From IMG/VR virus record IMGVR_UViG_3300000227_000002, positions 49,937-83,831 of that record: a DNA stretch of 33,895 nt; one strand, written 5' to 3'. This document shows positions 7,046-15,195 of this stretch, in pieces; position 1 is the stretch's first letter; each line of letters starts with the position of its first letter. The DNA is from a virus. The translations under genes and the position numbers were made by a program. Under the pieces are notes generated by a model. The model was not told where the DNA came from. It searched no databases and saw nothing but the letters and a program-made list of their open reading frames with translations.

Positions 7046-7390
7046 GGGGCATTGTGGTTTAGATTAGAATGTGGTGTGATTTGTAAGTAGGTGGTGATAG
7101 AATTATCACCTTAATAAGATTCAAAGAAATAAATGTAGACAAATTAATATTAAATTTCAATTCTAAAATTGAAAAAAGGGTTTTATGTGTTAAAAATGAT
7201 GAATTTGCAATTGTCGTATAGTAAAATGATTATGCTAGTATTCTATTAGGATTTGAGATGCAATTAAGCACTCTAGTTTTTGGGTTAACTATAGAAAGCA
7301 AAATTTTTGTTGATTAGAAAAAAATCAAATAAACCTGTAGAAAACAAATTAAACAGTTGTAAGACTTGGGTTCGAATCCCAAATGCTCCT
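7046..7390 (+). ncRNA. ssrA: Transfer-messenger RNA (tmRNA)
   Basis: GGGGCAT (7046-7052) and ATGCTCC (7383-7389) form a split acceptor stem, 345 bases apart, with the G3-U70 pair that marks alanine. The 3' side has a normal T arm (TTGGG, TTCGAAT, CCCAA). A long helix like P2 is formed by GTGTGATTTGT (7074-7084) and ACAAATTAAAC (7344-7354). Between them a reading frame ends with V-K-N-D-E-F-A-I-V-V-TAG (7189-7221), which parallels the E. coli tag ANDENYALAA, including the N-D-E. A hairpin GGTGAT/ATCACC (7093-7110) lies upstream of the tag. The discriminator is U rather than A, which is odd. The exact resume codon (GTT or AAA) is not certain. It would rescue stalled ribosomes and tag the peptide for proteolysis. 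Confidence 0.78.
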
Positions 7391-7482
7391 CAAAATTTAA
7401 AATATTACTAATTGAATAATTTGTGAATGAGGTGATTAATTTAAGATAATTCAAAGATATAATTAATAGTAGAAATAATTTA

Positions 7483-7863
7483 ATGAAATGCGATAATTAT
7501 ATTAATAATATGAATGATAAAAATATTCAGTAAAAAAAAAGATTTAATCGTTTTAAAAATTGGTTAATGTATAATGATTTTGATAATGTTTTATATCATA
7601 TAATATTGAAACATGGTGATAATTATCGTGAAAAATGTTATTTAAACGGATTTGAACCACAACCAAATAATGTTTTAAATTTTATTGTTGAATATGTTAA
7701 AAATAATTGTAATAAAGTTAATGTACCTGAACTTAATTATGATTGTTCAAATGATATTTGGTTGTTTAGGGAATATTATTTTCAATTAATATACGGTAAT
7801 GGTAATGATAATATTTTAAAAATTTACAATAAAAAAGATTTGAATTGTTTGATTATCATATAA
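7483..7863 (+). CDS. Hypothetical protein, interrupted by TAA near the N-terminus
   Basis: The ATG at 7483 opens MKCDNYINNMNDKNIQ, then TAA at 7531-7533, then in the same frame KKRFNRFKNWL and the 98-residue part from the ATG at 7567 (MYNDFDNVLYHIILKHGDNY to LNCLIII). The sequence on both sides of the stop looks like one protein. It could start at 7567 and be intact. Contents: two cysteine pairs, a helical first half, no recognised motif. It lies between the tmRNA and tRNA-Leu. Confidence 0.5.
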
Positions 7864-7890
7864 AAATTATATAATTTTGTATCAAATTTT

Positions 7891-7976
7891 GGCGAAATGA
7901 TGGAATTGGAAGACATACTGGACTTAAAATCCAGAGAACAGAAATGTTCGTACGAGTTCGAGTCTCGTTTTCGCCA
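7891..7976 (+). tRNA. tRNA-Leu(UAA)
   Basis: Acceptor GGCGAAA/TTTCGCC, anticodon loop CTTAAAA on CTGGA/TCCAG (anticodon TAA), a long variable arm as normal for leucine, and T arm ACGAG/CTCGT. A fully canonical leucine tRNA, in contrast to the short-armed one at 5998. Confidence 0.93.
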
Positions 7977-8032
7977 CATTTATTTTATAGTAAAAAATTT
8001 AAATTTAAATGCAATAATTTAATAATTATTAT

Positions 8033-8299
8033 ATATTTGTTAATATTACTGAAAATAGTAGTAATAAAATTATTGCTGATTCATTAAACAAAGATTATGT
8101 AAAAAAATATAATTTTGAAATATTAGAAATATTAGTATTATTACCAGATGATAATAAAAATGAATTTATGATTGAATTTAAAAATAGTAATTGTGATAGA
8201 ATTTGTAAATTATTGAATAATGCAAAACGAGATTTGATTGAACAAGGAAAATTGGTGTTAAAAAATAACGATGTGTTTGGATATTCATTTATTTTATAA
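8033..8299 (+). CDS. Hypothetical protein without ATG start
   Basis: An 88-codon open frame, bounded upstream by TAA, reads as a plausible protein (NITENSSNKIIADSLNKDY, VLLPDDNKNEF, ICKLLNNAKRDLIEQGKLVL) ending in YSFIL-TAA. There is no ATG before codon 46; ATA at 8033 or ATT at 8045 would be the start. A promoter-like TATATTTG (8032-8039) overlaps the beginning. It may be a gene whose start has mutated, or a 3' remnant. No family recognised. Confidence 0.35.
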   Translation: MFVNITENSSNKIIADSLNKDYVKKYNFEILEILVLLPDDNKNEFMIEFKNSNCDRICKLLNNAKRDLIEQGKLVLKNNDVFGYSFIL

Positions 8300-8402
8300 A
8301 ATTATTTTTAAATTGTGAAATCATTCACTGAAATAGATATATAAAACAAAAGTCTCTCCTTTTTTTGTTGCAACAGCTGCTTCAAATTAAGCACAGGTGT
8401 TG

Positions 8403-9002
8403 ATGGGCAATTTTGCAAATACCTTATTATATACCATTGCGGATTTAGAAACAAAAACCAAATTAATTAAATATATGGGAAGTGTATCTTACAAAAATCA
8501 ACCTGCTATTGATAAAACAAAAGGAAATGTACCGTTGGCAGGAACAAGCCACATTTACAGAGTTAAAAAGAAACTTTAGAATGATAGCATTGAAGACGTA
8601 TTGAAAGAATTATTTATCGGTAGAACATTGCACGTTTGTTGTGGAATATCATTACTTGGTGATGTGTGATTAGATGTTGATATTAAAAACAATCATGACA
8701 TTGTTTGTGATGCTTCAAATATGAAAGAATTTGTAAAAGATAATGAATTTGAAACTGTTCTTTCTGACCTACCTTACAATGGTAAGTTTCAATGAAATCA
8801 CGATTTACTTTCCGAACTTTCAAGGGTAGCAAGTAAAAGGATTATTTTTCAACATTGGTTTATCACTGCAAATTCATCTGGAACATACAAAAAAGTACAA
8901 GAGAGGTTTCTTTTGTCTGATGTATTAGTGTGGCAGCCTAAAACTTACTTTGGTAGGGTGCAGGTTATTTCGGTTTTCGGTGCCATTAGCAGTGGTGTAT
9001 AA
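8403..9002 (+). pseudogene. Decayed DNA methyltransferase-like gene
   Basis: One frame runs from ATG 8403 to TAA 9000-9002 with three internal stops and no frameshift. It contains GNVPLAGTSHIYRVKKKL, TAG (8577), NDSIEDVLKELF, RTLHVCCGISLLGDV, TGA (8667), LDVDIKNNHDIVCDASN, TVLSDLPYNGKFQ, TGA (8793), NHDLLSELSRVASKRIIF. C-C-G-x-S is a methyltransferase motif I and SDLPY a catalytic motif IV. Likely ancestral codons are TGG, CGA and TGG, each one transition away. Base composition is less AT-rich than the flanks. It is the first of several broken methyltransferases in this island. Confidence 0.65.
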
Positions 9003-9058
9003 CGTAAAAGTATTGCTTTAGTGGCATAATTAGTAACTAATTTTTTAAGAAAAACAAA

Positions 9059-9277
9059 ATGGAAAACAAAGATAAATCTTCAAACAAAGGACATTCAGAG
9101 CCATTACAGCAATGTAATGCTATTAGCCTTTTTTCTTTCGATGAACATGAACCAGAAATAGGTGCTTATGTTTCATTAGTTTGGGAAGATGGTTCAGATT
9201 GTGAATGTACTTATAATGGATTAGATAAGTCTGTTTTACTTTTGCCTACACATTGGTATTACGTCAAACAAAATTGA
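9059..9277 (+). CDS. Small hypothetical protein
   Basis: 72 codons, ATG start preceded by AAGAAAAACAAA. After a hydrophilic 25-residue start the protein has YVSLVWEDGSDCECTYNGLD and ends LLLPTHWYYVKQN, a compact beta-like unit that I recognise as typical of small Bacteroidetes hypotheticals but cannot name. Undamaged, although its neighbours on both sides are broken genes. Codon use is that of the less AT-rich island, suggesting it came with the island. Confidence 0.55.
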   Translation: MENKDKSSNKGHSEPLQQCNAISLFSFDEHEPEIGAYVSLVWEDGSDCECTYNGLDKSVLLLPTHWYYVKQN

Positions 9278-9432
9278 TTATAATATTAAATGGCTTTGCG
9301 CAGGTGTGGCTTATACGTAGACTCGTGTGTTTGCAAGCAATGGCACAAAACCCGTGTTGTGCGTATGTGGCGGTTAATTTATGATGAACTTTAATTGGAA
9401 ACGAGAACAGGAACGAAAAGAAAAAAGAAGCG

Positions 9433-10075
9433 ATGGTAATTAAACAAACACTATTCGAATTTGAACTGGTAACATCTATATTTTTTAGCAATGATGTGAT
9501 AATTGAAAACATTATGCTACTATACGATATTAAATGCTTTGACCTTGATTGCACTTATTCAATAGGGCAATTTTGAAAAGCATTACCACAACCAAAGCAC
9601 AAAACAGGTTTGCTCCCAAAGCGACCTGATGTAGTGCAAGCAAGTAGCGACAATTTGCCTTTTGAAAGCAAAACAATGAAAAGCATAATGTTTGACCCGC
9701 TTTTTGTAATTGCGGGGGAAACATACAAGAATAATGATAAAGGCAGTAGTATTATTGCTAAAAGATTTGAAGACTACAAAAATTCTAATGAACTGAAAAC
9801 CCATTACTTCGGAACATTAAAAGAAACTTACAGGCTATTACAAAATAAAGGGATATTGGTTTTTAAATGCCAAGATGTTGTTTCAAGTGGCAAAAAACCA
9901 TTTTAATCATTGCCTTGTGATAAATATGACTTTGCAGGTTGGATTTTACCCAAAGGACTTGTTTATACTGATTGCTAAAAATAGGATAAACGCCTTTAAT
10001 GGGAAGAAATGAAAAAAACAATATCATGTATGAAAGCATCACAGCTACTTTTGGGTTTTTCAGAAATCAAAATGC
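9433..10075 (+). pseudogene. Decayed phage-type DNA methyltransferase gene
   Basis: From ATG 9433 the frame reads MVIKQTLFEF, LDCTYSIGQF, TGA (9574), KALPQPKHKTGLLP, VQASSDNLPFES, MFDPLFV, IIAKRFEDYKN, GTLKETYRLLQNKGILVF, KCQDVVSSGKK, then a frameshift near 9905-9930, and in another frame FYPKDLFILIAKNR, TGA (10010), KKQYHV, TGA (10031), KHHSYFWVFQK. This is the order of a phage DNA methyltransferase family whose motif is DPPF; here it is DPLF, which one C-to-T change explains. Expected residues at the stops are Trp, Trp and Arg. Inactive as it stands. Confidence 0.6.
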
Positions 10076-10084
10076 AGATTCCCC

Positions 10085-10832
10085 AACAAACCATTAATTA
10101 TATCGCCTGATAGTTTTGGAATACCAGTTTTACGCCCACGTGTTTATATACTGTGTATAAGAAAGGAATTTGCAAAAGGCAAAGAGAGTTTAATAAAGAA
10201 TTTCAAGGAAGAAATTGAGAAACTTTTTGTTAATACTACTTTCACTATTGACAAAATAATAGACCCTGAAATTGAAGAAAGAATAAGCCCCTATGAGGAA
10301 AAGGTTCTGAAAATGTGGGATGATTTTTGCAAGGGAATTGACATAAAAGTGATTGGTTTCCCTATTTGGGTGGAATATTTTAAATTCGATGGGGATTTGA
10401 ATCAATTTCCACTTTGGAAAGCTAAAATCACTTCAAAAAACATAACCCATTATCAAAGGAATAAAAAATTCATTGACAATTGGCTTAAAAAAATATGACA
10501 ACCTTGATTGGTGTGTAAAAACACACCGAAAATTGGAGTGGTAAGCTGGAGATAAATATGGAAGTGTTTTTGATTGCTTAATTCAATTTAGACCGTCAGG
10601 CGTAAGAATTAAAAAGCCAGATAAGTTCTCAACGTTAGTAGTAATGAACCATCGTCAAATCATTGGAAAACTCAAAATAAAAATATCGGTTGAAGAAGCT
10701 AAACTATTGCAATCATTCTCAAAGGAGTACAAACTTGTTGATACACCAAATACTATTTTTAAACAACTTGGTAATTCAGTCAATGTAACTGTAGTCAAAG
10801 TAATTTTCAATATACTTTCTAAGTATTATTAA
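10085..10832 (+). pseudogene. C-terminal remnant of a C5-cytosine DNA methyltransferase
   Basis: Starting without its N-terminal half, the reading SPDSFGIPVLRPRVYIL continues through EKLFVNTTFTIDKIID, VLKMWDDFC, GFPIWVEYF, FPLWKAKITSKN to NWLKK, then a frameshift near 10495 in an A run, then YDNLDWCVKTHRKLEW, TAA (10542), AGDKYGSVFDCLIQFRPSG, KFSTLVVMNHRQIIGKLK, EEAKLLQSFSKEY and KQLGNSVNV near the end. The last elements are the well known C5-methyltransferase motifs IX and X. The stop lies where family members have Gln (E-W-Q-A-G-D), so CAA to TAA is likely. The catalytic Pro-Cys region is absent. Confidence 0.65.
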
Positions 10833-10917
10833 TTCTTTATCATAAATAAATGATTGAGGAGTTAAAACAAAACAACAAAATAATAATCAACTATATGGAT
10901 CAAAATTTTAAAACACA

Positions 10918-11052
10918 GCATACAACAATGGGTGTAGCCAATGTGGGTTGACATTGGAATTTCGGAGCGGTTTCGCCCGCTCGGGTGTTTTCGTCGGGGG
11001 GCGAAAACGTAACACGCTCTCCCACACTTGCCACACTCCCCAGCCGTTATTT
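10918..11052 (+). repeat. Long GC-rich palindrome, attC-like
   Basis: A 135-base element far richer in GC than its surroundings. GTGTAGCCAATGTGGG on the left is nearly the reverse complement of CCCACACTTGCCACAC on the right, with ATACAAC at the left and GTTATTT at the right edge, resembling integron attC core sites (RYYYAAC / GTTRRRY). Inside is a hairpin GTTTTCG/CGAAAAC. It closes the methyltransferase island; minus-strand gene 11086-11508 starts right after. Compare the palindromes at 32171 and 32598. Confidence 0.5.
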
Positions 11053-11085
11053 AACTAGTTTTTTTTGTTTTTTTTTATTAAAATT

Positions 11086-11508
11086 TTAATCATCGAACGT
11101 TACCAAACAAACCTTAGTATTAAAATCAAAATCCAATGAATTTACGTATAATGTGTTACCAGTTTTTAAATTAACATCATTGGTTTCAAATTTCCATTTA
11201 ATTTCAGCAATGTTATTATCTGTTTGTTTATTATTTTTTTGATTTATATGATATGTACCTTCAACATTATCAATAGCAATAATAAAATTCTCTATTCCTG
11301 ATTCATTAAGCCAAAAAATAACACGCCAATTAATAGTTATGTTACTTTTGTTAGTATCGATATTCGAGTCTTTTAAAAATGAATCAGAATTATTGAATGA
11401 TATTGTTTTAACTTTTTGTTTGAATTTAAAATTATCGTGTTCCATTACATAATTTTCGTTAAGTAATTTTTGTGCTTCTTCTTTTATTATACTATGTATT
11501 TTATTCAT
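11086..11508 (-). CDS. Hypothetical protein with capsid-targeting-like N-terminus
   Basis: 140 residues, ATG start. The first 18 residues (MNKIHSIIKEEAQKLLNE) form an amphipathic helix ending in L-N-E, like T4 capsid-targeting sequences that are removed by the prohead protease after (I/L)-x-E. The remainder is strand-rich (NITINWRVIFWLNESG, IDNVEGTYHINQ, LYVNSLDFDFNTKVCLV), consistent with a small beta-sandwich. It is transcribed away from the methyltransferase-ligase pair. No family recognised. A packaged internal protein is an inference from the N-terminus only. Confidence 0.65.
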   Translation of the reverse strand: MNKIHSIIKEEAQKLLNENYVMEHDNFKFKQKVKTISFNNSDSFLKDSNIDTNKSNITINWRVIFWLNESGIENFIIAIDNVEGTYHINQKNNKQTDNNIAEIKWKFETNDVNLKTGNTLYVNSLDFDFNTKVCLVTFDD

Positions 11509-11656
11509 ATTATTAAAAATTTATTATAAATACTCGATAATTATAATTTTATTATTTTTGTTAGAAAAATTATATGAAAATTTGTAACAAATTTAATTTG
11601 TAATTTGTATATGAGAATAAAAAAAACTAAATTATAAAGAAAATAAATAGTATGGT

Positions 11657-12676
11657 ATGATAAACAATAAAAATAATATTTTTGTAAACAAATCGTATTG
11701 GAAAAACATGTCAGAAGAAGAATTAAATGTATTTGCAAATGAAATATTTGCTTATTATAGAGAACATGGATTTCCATATTATTCTAAAGATAAAAATTTT
11801 AGAGACGTTGAATTCAATAAATTAATGAATTATGATTTTATAAATTTATTTGATGGTTTAACAATAAAACAAACAATGCATGGATTAGCATTAGCATGGT
11901 CGTATTTTCCACATTCATTTAATGTTAAATGTAATAATTTAATGACACCATATGAAGCCTTTATTAATGACGATGTGTTTATTAAAGTAATTCATAAAAG
12001 ATTAAAAATTGGAACATATATGTCAGATTCGGGTATTAGAAAAATGCTTAAAATATATACAGGTGTTCAAGGAGTATCAAATTTTAGACCAACAGCAGCA
12101 GCATGTATTTATAATAGATATGCACCCAATGGTATTGTATGGGATATGTCTGGCGGTTGGGGTGGTAGATTATTGGGTGCAATTGTATCAAAAGTAAACA
12201 CATATATTGCAACAGAACCATCAACAAAAACATATAATGGCTTAATTGAATTATCAAATGATTATGGTAAATCAATAAATTCAAAAATTTATTGTGTTGG
12301 TAGTGAAGATTTTATTCCAGATAAGAATTCTTTGGATTTGTGTTTTACATCACCACCATATTTTGATACTGAAAAATATAGTGATGAAAACACACAGAGT
12401 TATATTAAATATAGTGAATTTAACAATTGGGTTGATGGTTATTTAAGAAAAACAATCATGAATTGTTATCACGGTTTAAAAAATAATAAATATTTGTTAA
12501 TTAACATTGCTGATGATAATAAAAACAGTAGAAATTTAGAAAATACGACAATTGAGATTGCTAAGGATTGTGGTTTTTATTATTGTGGTAATATATCATT
12601 AGCGTTATCAAATATTAATTTGCAAAATAAAATGAATAGTTTTAAATTTGAACCAATATTTATTTTTAAAAAATGA
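11657..12676 (+). CDS. DNA methyltransferase with SPPYF motif, copy 1
   Basis: 339 residues. The N-terminal 110 residues form a helical domain; then FRPTAAACIYNRY, VWDMSGGWGGRLLGA (SAM-binding motif I, around residue 155-170), LDLCFTSPPYFDTEKY (catalytic motif IV, about 230-245), QSYIKYSEFNNWVDGYL and KYLLINIADD. SPPYF places it among amino (N4-cytosine or N6-adenine) methyltransferases; the pattern SPPYFDxEKY...QSYIKY is frequent in phage genomes. It overlaps the RNA ligase start by four bases (ATGA), so the two are translated together. A diverged paralogue sits at 23108. The specific base and target cannot be told. It probably protects phage DNA from restriction or modifies host DNA. Confidence 0.82.
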   Translation: MINNKNNIFVNKSYWKNMSEEELNVFANEIFAYYREHGFPYYSKDKNFRDVEFNKLMNYDFINLFDGLTIKQTMHGLALAWSYFPHSFNVKCNNLMTPYEAFINDDVFIKVIHKRLKIGTYMSDSGIRKMLKIYTGVQGVSNFRPTAAACIYNRYAPNGIVWDMSGGWGGRLLGAIVSKVNTYIATEPSTKTYNGLIELSNDYGKSINSKIYCVGSEDFIPDKNSLDLCFTSPPYFDTEKYSDENTQSYIKYSEFNNWVDGYLRKTIMNCYHGLKNNKYLLINIADDNKNSRNLENTTIEIAKDCGFYYCGNISLALSNINLQNKMNSFKFEPIFIFKK

Positions 12677-13749
12677 AAACGTTATTAAAATTAGATTGGA
12701 ATGTTTTGAAGATGTACATTCAAAATAATTTAATTATTGCAAATAAACATCCTGAATATGATTTGTGGATTTTAAATTATTCACCAAAAGTTCAAGCAAA
12801 AAAACTTTGGGATGACTACACTATATCATGTCGTGGTTTAATTATTGATTCAGATGGCAATATTTTAGCACGTCCATTTAAAAAATTCAAAAATTACGAA
12901 GAACACGATCCATCTGAAATTGATATGACTAAAAAGTTTGAAATTTTTGAAAAAGTTGATGGCTCATTAATAATTTTGTTTTATTATGAATTAAGAATGG
13001 AATGGATTTTTGCATCAAGAGGTTCGTTTATTTCAGAACAATGTCTTGAAGCAAAAAAAATGTTTAATATGAACATTTTAAAACATTTGGACACTAAAAA
13101 CACTTATTTGTTTGAAATTATATATCCTGAAAATAGAATTGTTGTTAATTATGGTGATAAAAGAGATTTAATTTTGTTAGGTATTATTGAAACATCAACA
13201 GGAAAAGAAATTGAATATAATACAATGAAAAATGAATATTCAAATTATTTTACTATTGTAAATAAATTAGAAATTGCTAATATAAATAATTTTATAGAAT
13301 TGAAAAAACTTGAAGAATCTAATAAAGAAGGATTTGTTGTTAGATTTTCTGATGGTTTTAGAGTAAAAGTTAAATTTTCGGAATATGTGAGATTACATGG
13401 TATACTAACTAATGTATCAAATGTTGTTGTATGGGAACATTTAATGAATGGGTATGATTTTGATTCAATATATAATAATATACCCGATAAATTTTATAAT
13501 TGGTTACAAAAAACAATCGCTGAACTTCAAAATAATTATTATGAAATTGAGCGTGAATCATTAAAGGAATTCATAAGAATTTACTATATTAATGAATTAA
13601 TTGAACGAAAAGAATTTGCATATGAAGCAGTTAAATCTAAATATCGTTCAATTTTGTTTAAATTATACGATAAAAAACAATATGATGATATTATTTGGGT
13701 TATGATTAAACCAAAATATAGTAAACCTTTTAAAAACGATGATAACTAA
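12673..13749 (+). CDS. rnlA: T4 RNA ligase 1 family protein
   Basis: 358 residues, close to T4 RnlA (374). Nucleotidyltransferase motifs are in order: SCRGLIIDSDGNILARPF upstream, motif I FEKVDGSL with the adenylated lysine at about residue 99, ASRGSF (motif Ia/III region), YLFEIIYPENRIV (motif III), EGFVVRF (motif IV, near 218) and FRVKVKF (motif V). The C-terminal 130 residues are helical, as in the tRNA-specificity domain of T4 Rnl1. In T4 the enzyme repairs tRNAs cut by host anticodon nucleases, which agrees with the large tRNA complement here. ATG overlaps the preceding gene's stop. Confidence 0.88.
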   Translation: MKTLLKLDWNVLKMYIQNNLIIANKHPEYDLWILNYSPKVQAKKLWDDYTISCRGLIIDSDGNILARPFKKFKNYEEHDPSEIDMTKKFEIFEKVDGSLIILFYYELRMEWIFASRGSFISEQCLEAKKMFNMNILKHLDTKNTYLFEIIYPENRIVVNYGDKRDLILLGIIETSTGKEIEYNTMKNEYSNYFTIVNKLEIANINNFIELKKLEESNKEGFVVRFSDGFRVKVKFSEYVRLHGILTNVSNVVVWEHLMNGYDFDSIYNNIPDKFYNWLQKTIAELQNNYYEIERESLKEFIRIYYINELIERKEFAYEAVKSKYRSILFKLYDKKQYDDIIWVMIKPKYSKPFKNDDN

Positions 13750-13980
13750 AAAATAAAATAATTAAAATTATTTTGTTTATAAAAAAATATTATATATTTT
13801 TTTATTTTTAGTTGTTTTTTTTGTATTTATGTTATATATTAGCAAAATATTACAGTTTTAATATTAATAAATAATTATGAAATTATTCAGAAAATATTAT
13901 TATAAAAAATTTTATATAAAAGATATAGGAAAGTGATTTTTGTATAAAAAATTGTAATAACAATTTTTTTTTATAAAAAA

Positions 13981-14011
13981 TCCCGATAATGGCAAAATTT
14001 CGGGATTTTTT
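13981..14011 (+). terminator. Bidirectional terminator before tRNA-Lys
   Basis: TCCCGA (13981-13986) and TCGGGA (14000-14005) form a stem flanked by an A run and a T run. It lies 14 bases upstream of tRNA-Lys. A GATTTTT upstream (about 13933) could pair with the A-rich 5' side, a weaker version of the alternative pairing seen before other tRNA groups. The rest of the gap from 13750 holds only AT-rich sequence. Confidence 0.65.
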
Positions 14012-14019
14012 ATTTATAT

Positions 14020-14094
14020 GCGTTTGTAACTCAATTTAGGTAGAGTATCACACTTTTAATGTGGGAGTTAAGGGTTCAAGTCCCTTCAAATGCA
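14020..14094 (+). tRNA. tRNA-Lys(UUU)
   Basis: Acceptor GCGTTTG/CAAATGC, T arm AAGGG/CCCTT with TTCAAGT, loop CTTTTAA on TCACA/TGTGG gives anticodon TTT. Confidence 0.9.
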
Positions 14095-14099
14095 CAATT

Positions 14100-14182
14100 G
14101 GGAGTACGCTAACGTAGGAGAGTTAGACTTGTCTGTAAAATAAGTGCTTATGACTGAATAGATTCGAATCCAATTACTCCCA
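14100..14182 (+). tRNA. tRNA-Tyr(GUA)
   Basis: Acceptor GGGAGTA/TACTCCC is perfect, loop CTGTAAA on CTTGT/ATAAG gives GTA, and the long variable arm is normal for bacterial tyrosine tRNA. The T stem ATAGA/CCAAT has two mismatches, which is a weakness. Confidence 0.82.
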
Positions 14183-14300
14183 CTTTTAAATTTTTTATTA
14201 TTTTAGTTTAAATAAAAAAAATTATATATAAAAAATTTGCTTTTCTTATTTATTTTAATATTGCGAAAAAAATAATTCTATTAACAATTTTAATAAAAAT

Positions 14301-14992
14301 ATGAATAATAATAAAAGAATGAAAACTAAACCTATTGATGAAAAAACTCTAATTATATGTATACTTGACCGTTCTGGTTCGATGTTAAATATTATTAATG
14401 ATTGTATTGGTGGTTTTAATACATTTTTAAAAGAACAAAAAAATTAAAAGATGATGCTGTAATAACAATTGTATTATTTGATGACGAATATGAATTACTT
14501 TATGATAATCTTGACATCAAAAAAGCAGATAAAGTTACAGGTAATGTTTGGTTTCCAAAAGGTTTAACCGCACTTTACGATGCTATTGATAAAACAATCA
14601 ATACTGTAAAAACGAACAATAAGAAATTTAATGACAATAAATTAACGAAAGTTCTTTGTGTAATACTTATTGATGGTTTAGAAAATGCAAGTAAAGAATA
14701 AAATCTGGAAGATGTTAAAAAACTTATCAAAGAATGCGAAGATGATAATTGGAATTTTATTTATTTAGCAGCAAATCAAGATGCATTTGCTGTTGGTTCA
14801 TCATTTGGTATTAGTGATGGTAATACCTACACTTTTGCTACGAATTCTATTGATGGTAGATTAATGTTAAATGTTTTAAATAACACAACGATTACATATA
14901 GAAATATGAGTATAGATGATGATGATTTTAAAATTAAATCAAGGTCATTAATTAATTTAGACTATGATAGTGATAATAATACAGCAATTTAA
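14301..14992 (+). pseudogene. von Willebrand factor A domain protein, frameshifted
   Basis: The start MNNNKRMKTKPIDEKTLIIC leads to LDRSGSM, the MIDAS metal site of VWA domains, then FNTFLKEQKN and a stop. If one A is added to the A7 run at about 14437-14443, the frame continues as KLKDDAVITIVLFDDEYELL, PKGLTALYDAIDKTI, VLCVILIDGLENASKE, TAA (14699-14701), NLEDVKKLIKEC, WNFIYLAANQDAFAV to TAA 14990. TALYDAI and the DGLENAS strand are typical VWA parts. Two lesions, a homopolymer indel and a nonsense codon. It stands alone upstream of the reductase. Function of phage VWA proteins of this kind is not established. Confidence 0.7.
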
Positions 14993-15120
14993 TTTATTTA
15001 ATATATTTTTTTATATGTGCATTTTTTGCACTTATTTTTTTTCCAAAACTTTATCAATTAATTAATTACAAAAAAGGAAAAAAATTTTTTATTTTTTTTT
15101 TCATGAATTTATATAAATCC

Positions 15121-15151
15121 TTGTAATTATGAAAGTTTTACAATATATTTG
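15121..15151 (+). promoter_or_regulatory. Bacteroidetes-type promoter of the reductase gene
   Basis: TTG at 15121-15123, 20 bases, TATATTTG at 15144-15151, 44 bases before the ATG. It fits the Bacteroidetes -33/-7 consensus. This suggests transcription by host RNA polymerase, probably early or middle. Confidence 0.6.
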
Positions 15152-15195
15152 TGAACATAAATAATTATAAAATTTAATTAAAACTTATTAAATCT

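Noticed and set aside
7046-7390. tRNA interrupted by a group I intron
   Set aside because: The halves pair as an acceptor, but no anticodon stem closes on splicing and no group I core is visible; the P2 helix and tag frame fit a tmRNA better.
9264-9804. Minus-strand open frames in the methyltransferase island
   Set aside because: They lie opposite the decayed methyltransferase at 9433, whose motifs are clear.
12009-12284. Short frames on both strands inside the methyltransferase gene at 11657
   Set aside because: Overlap a well supported gene and show no protein-like sequence.
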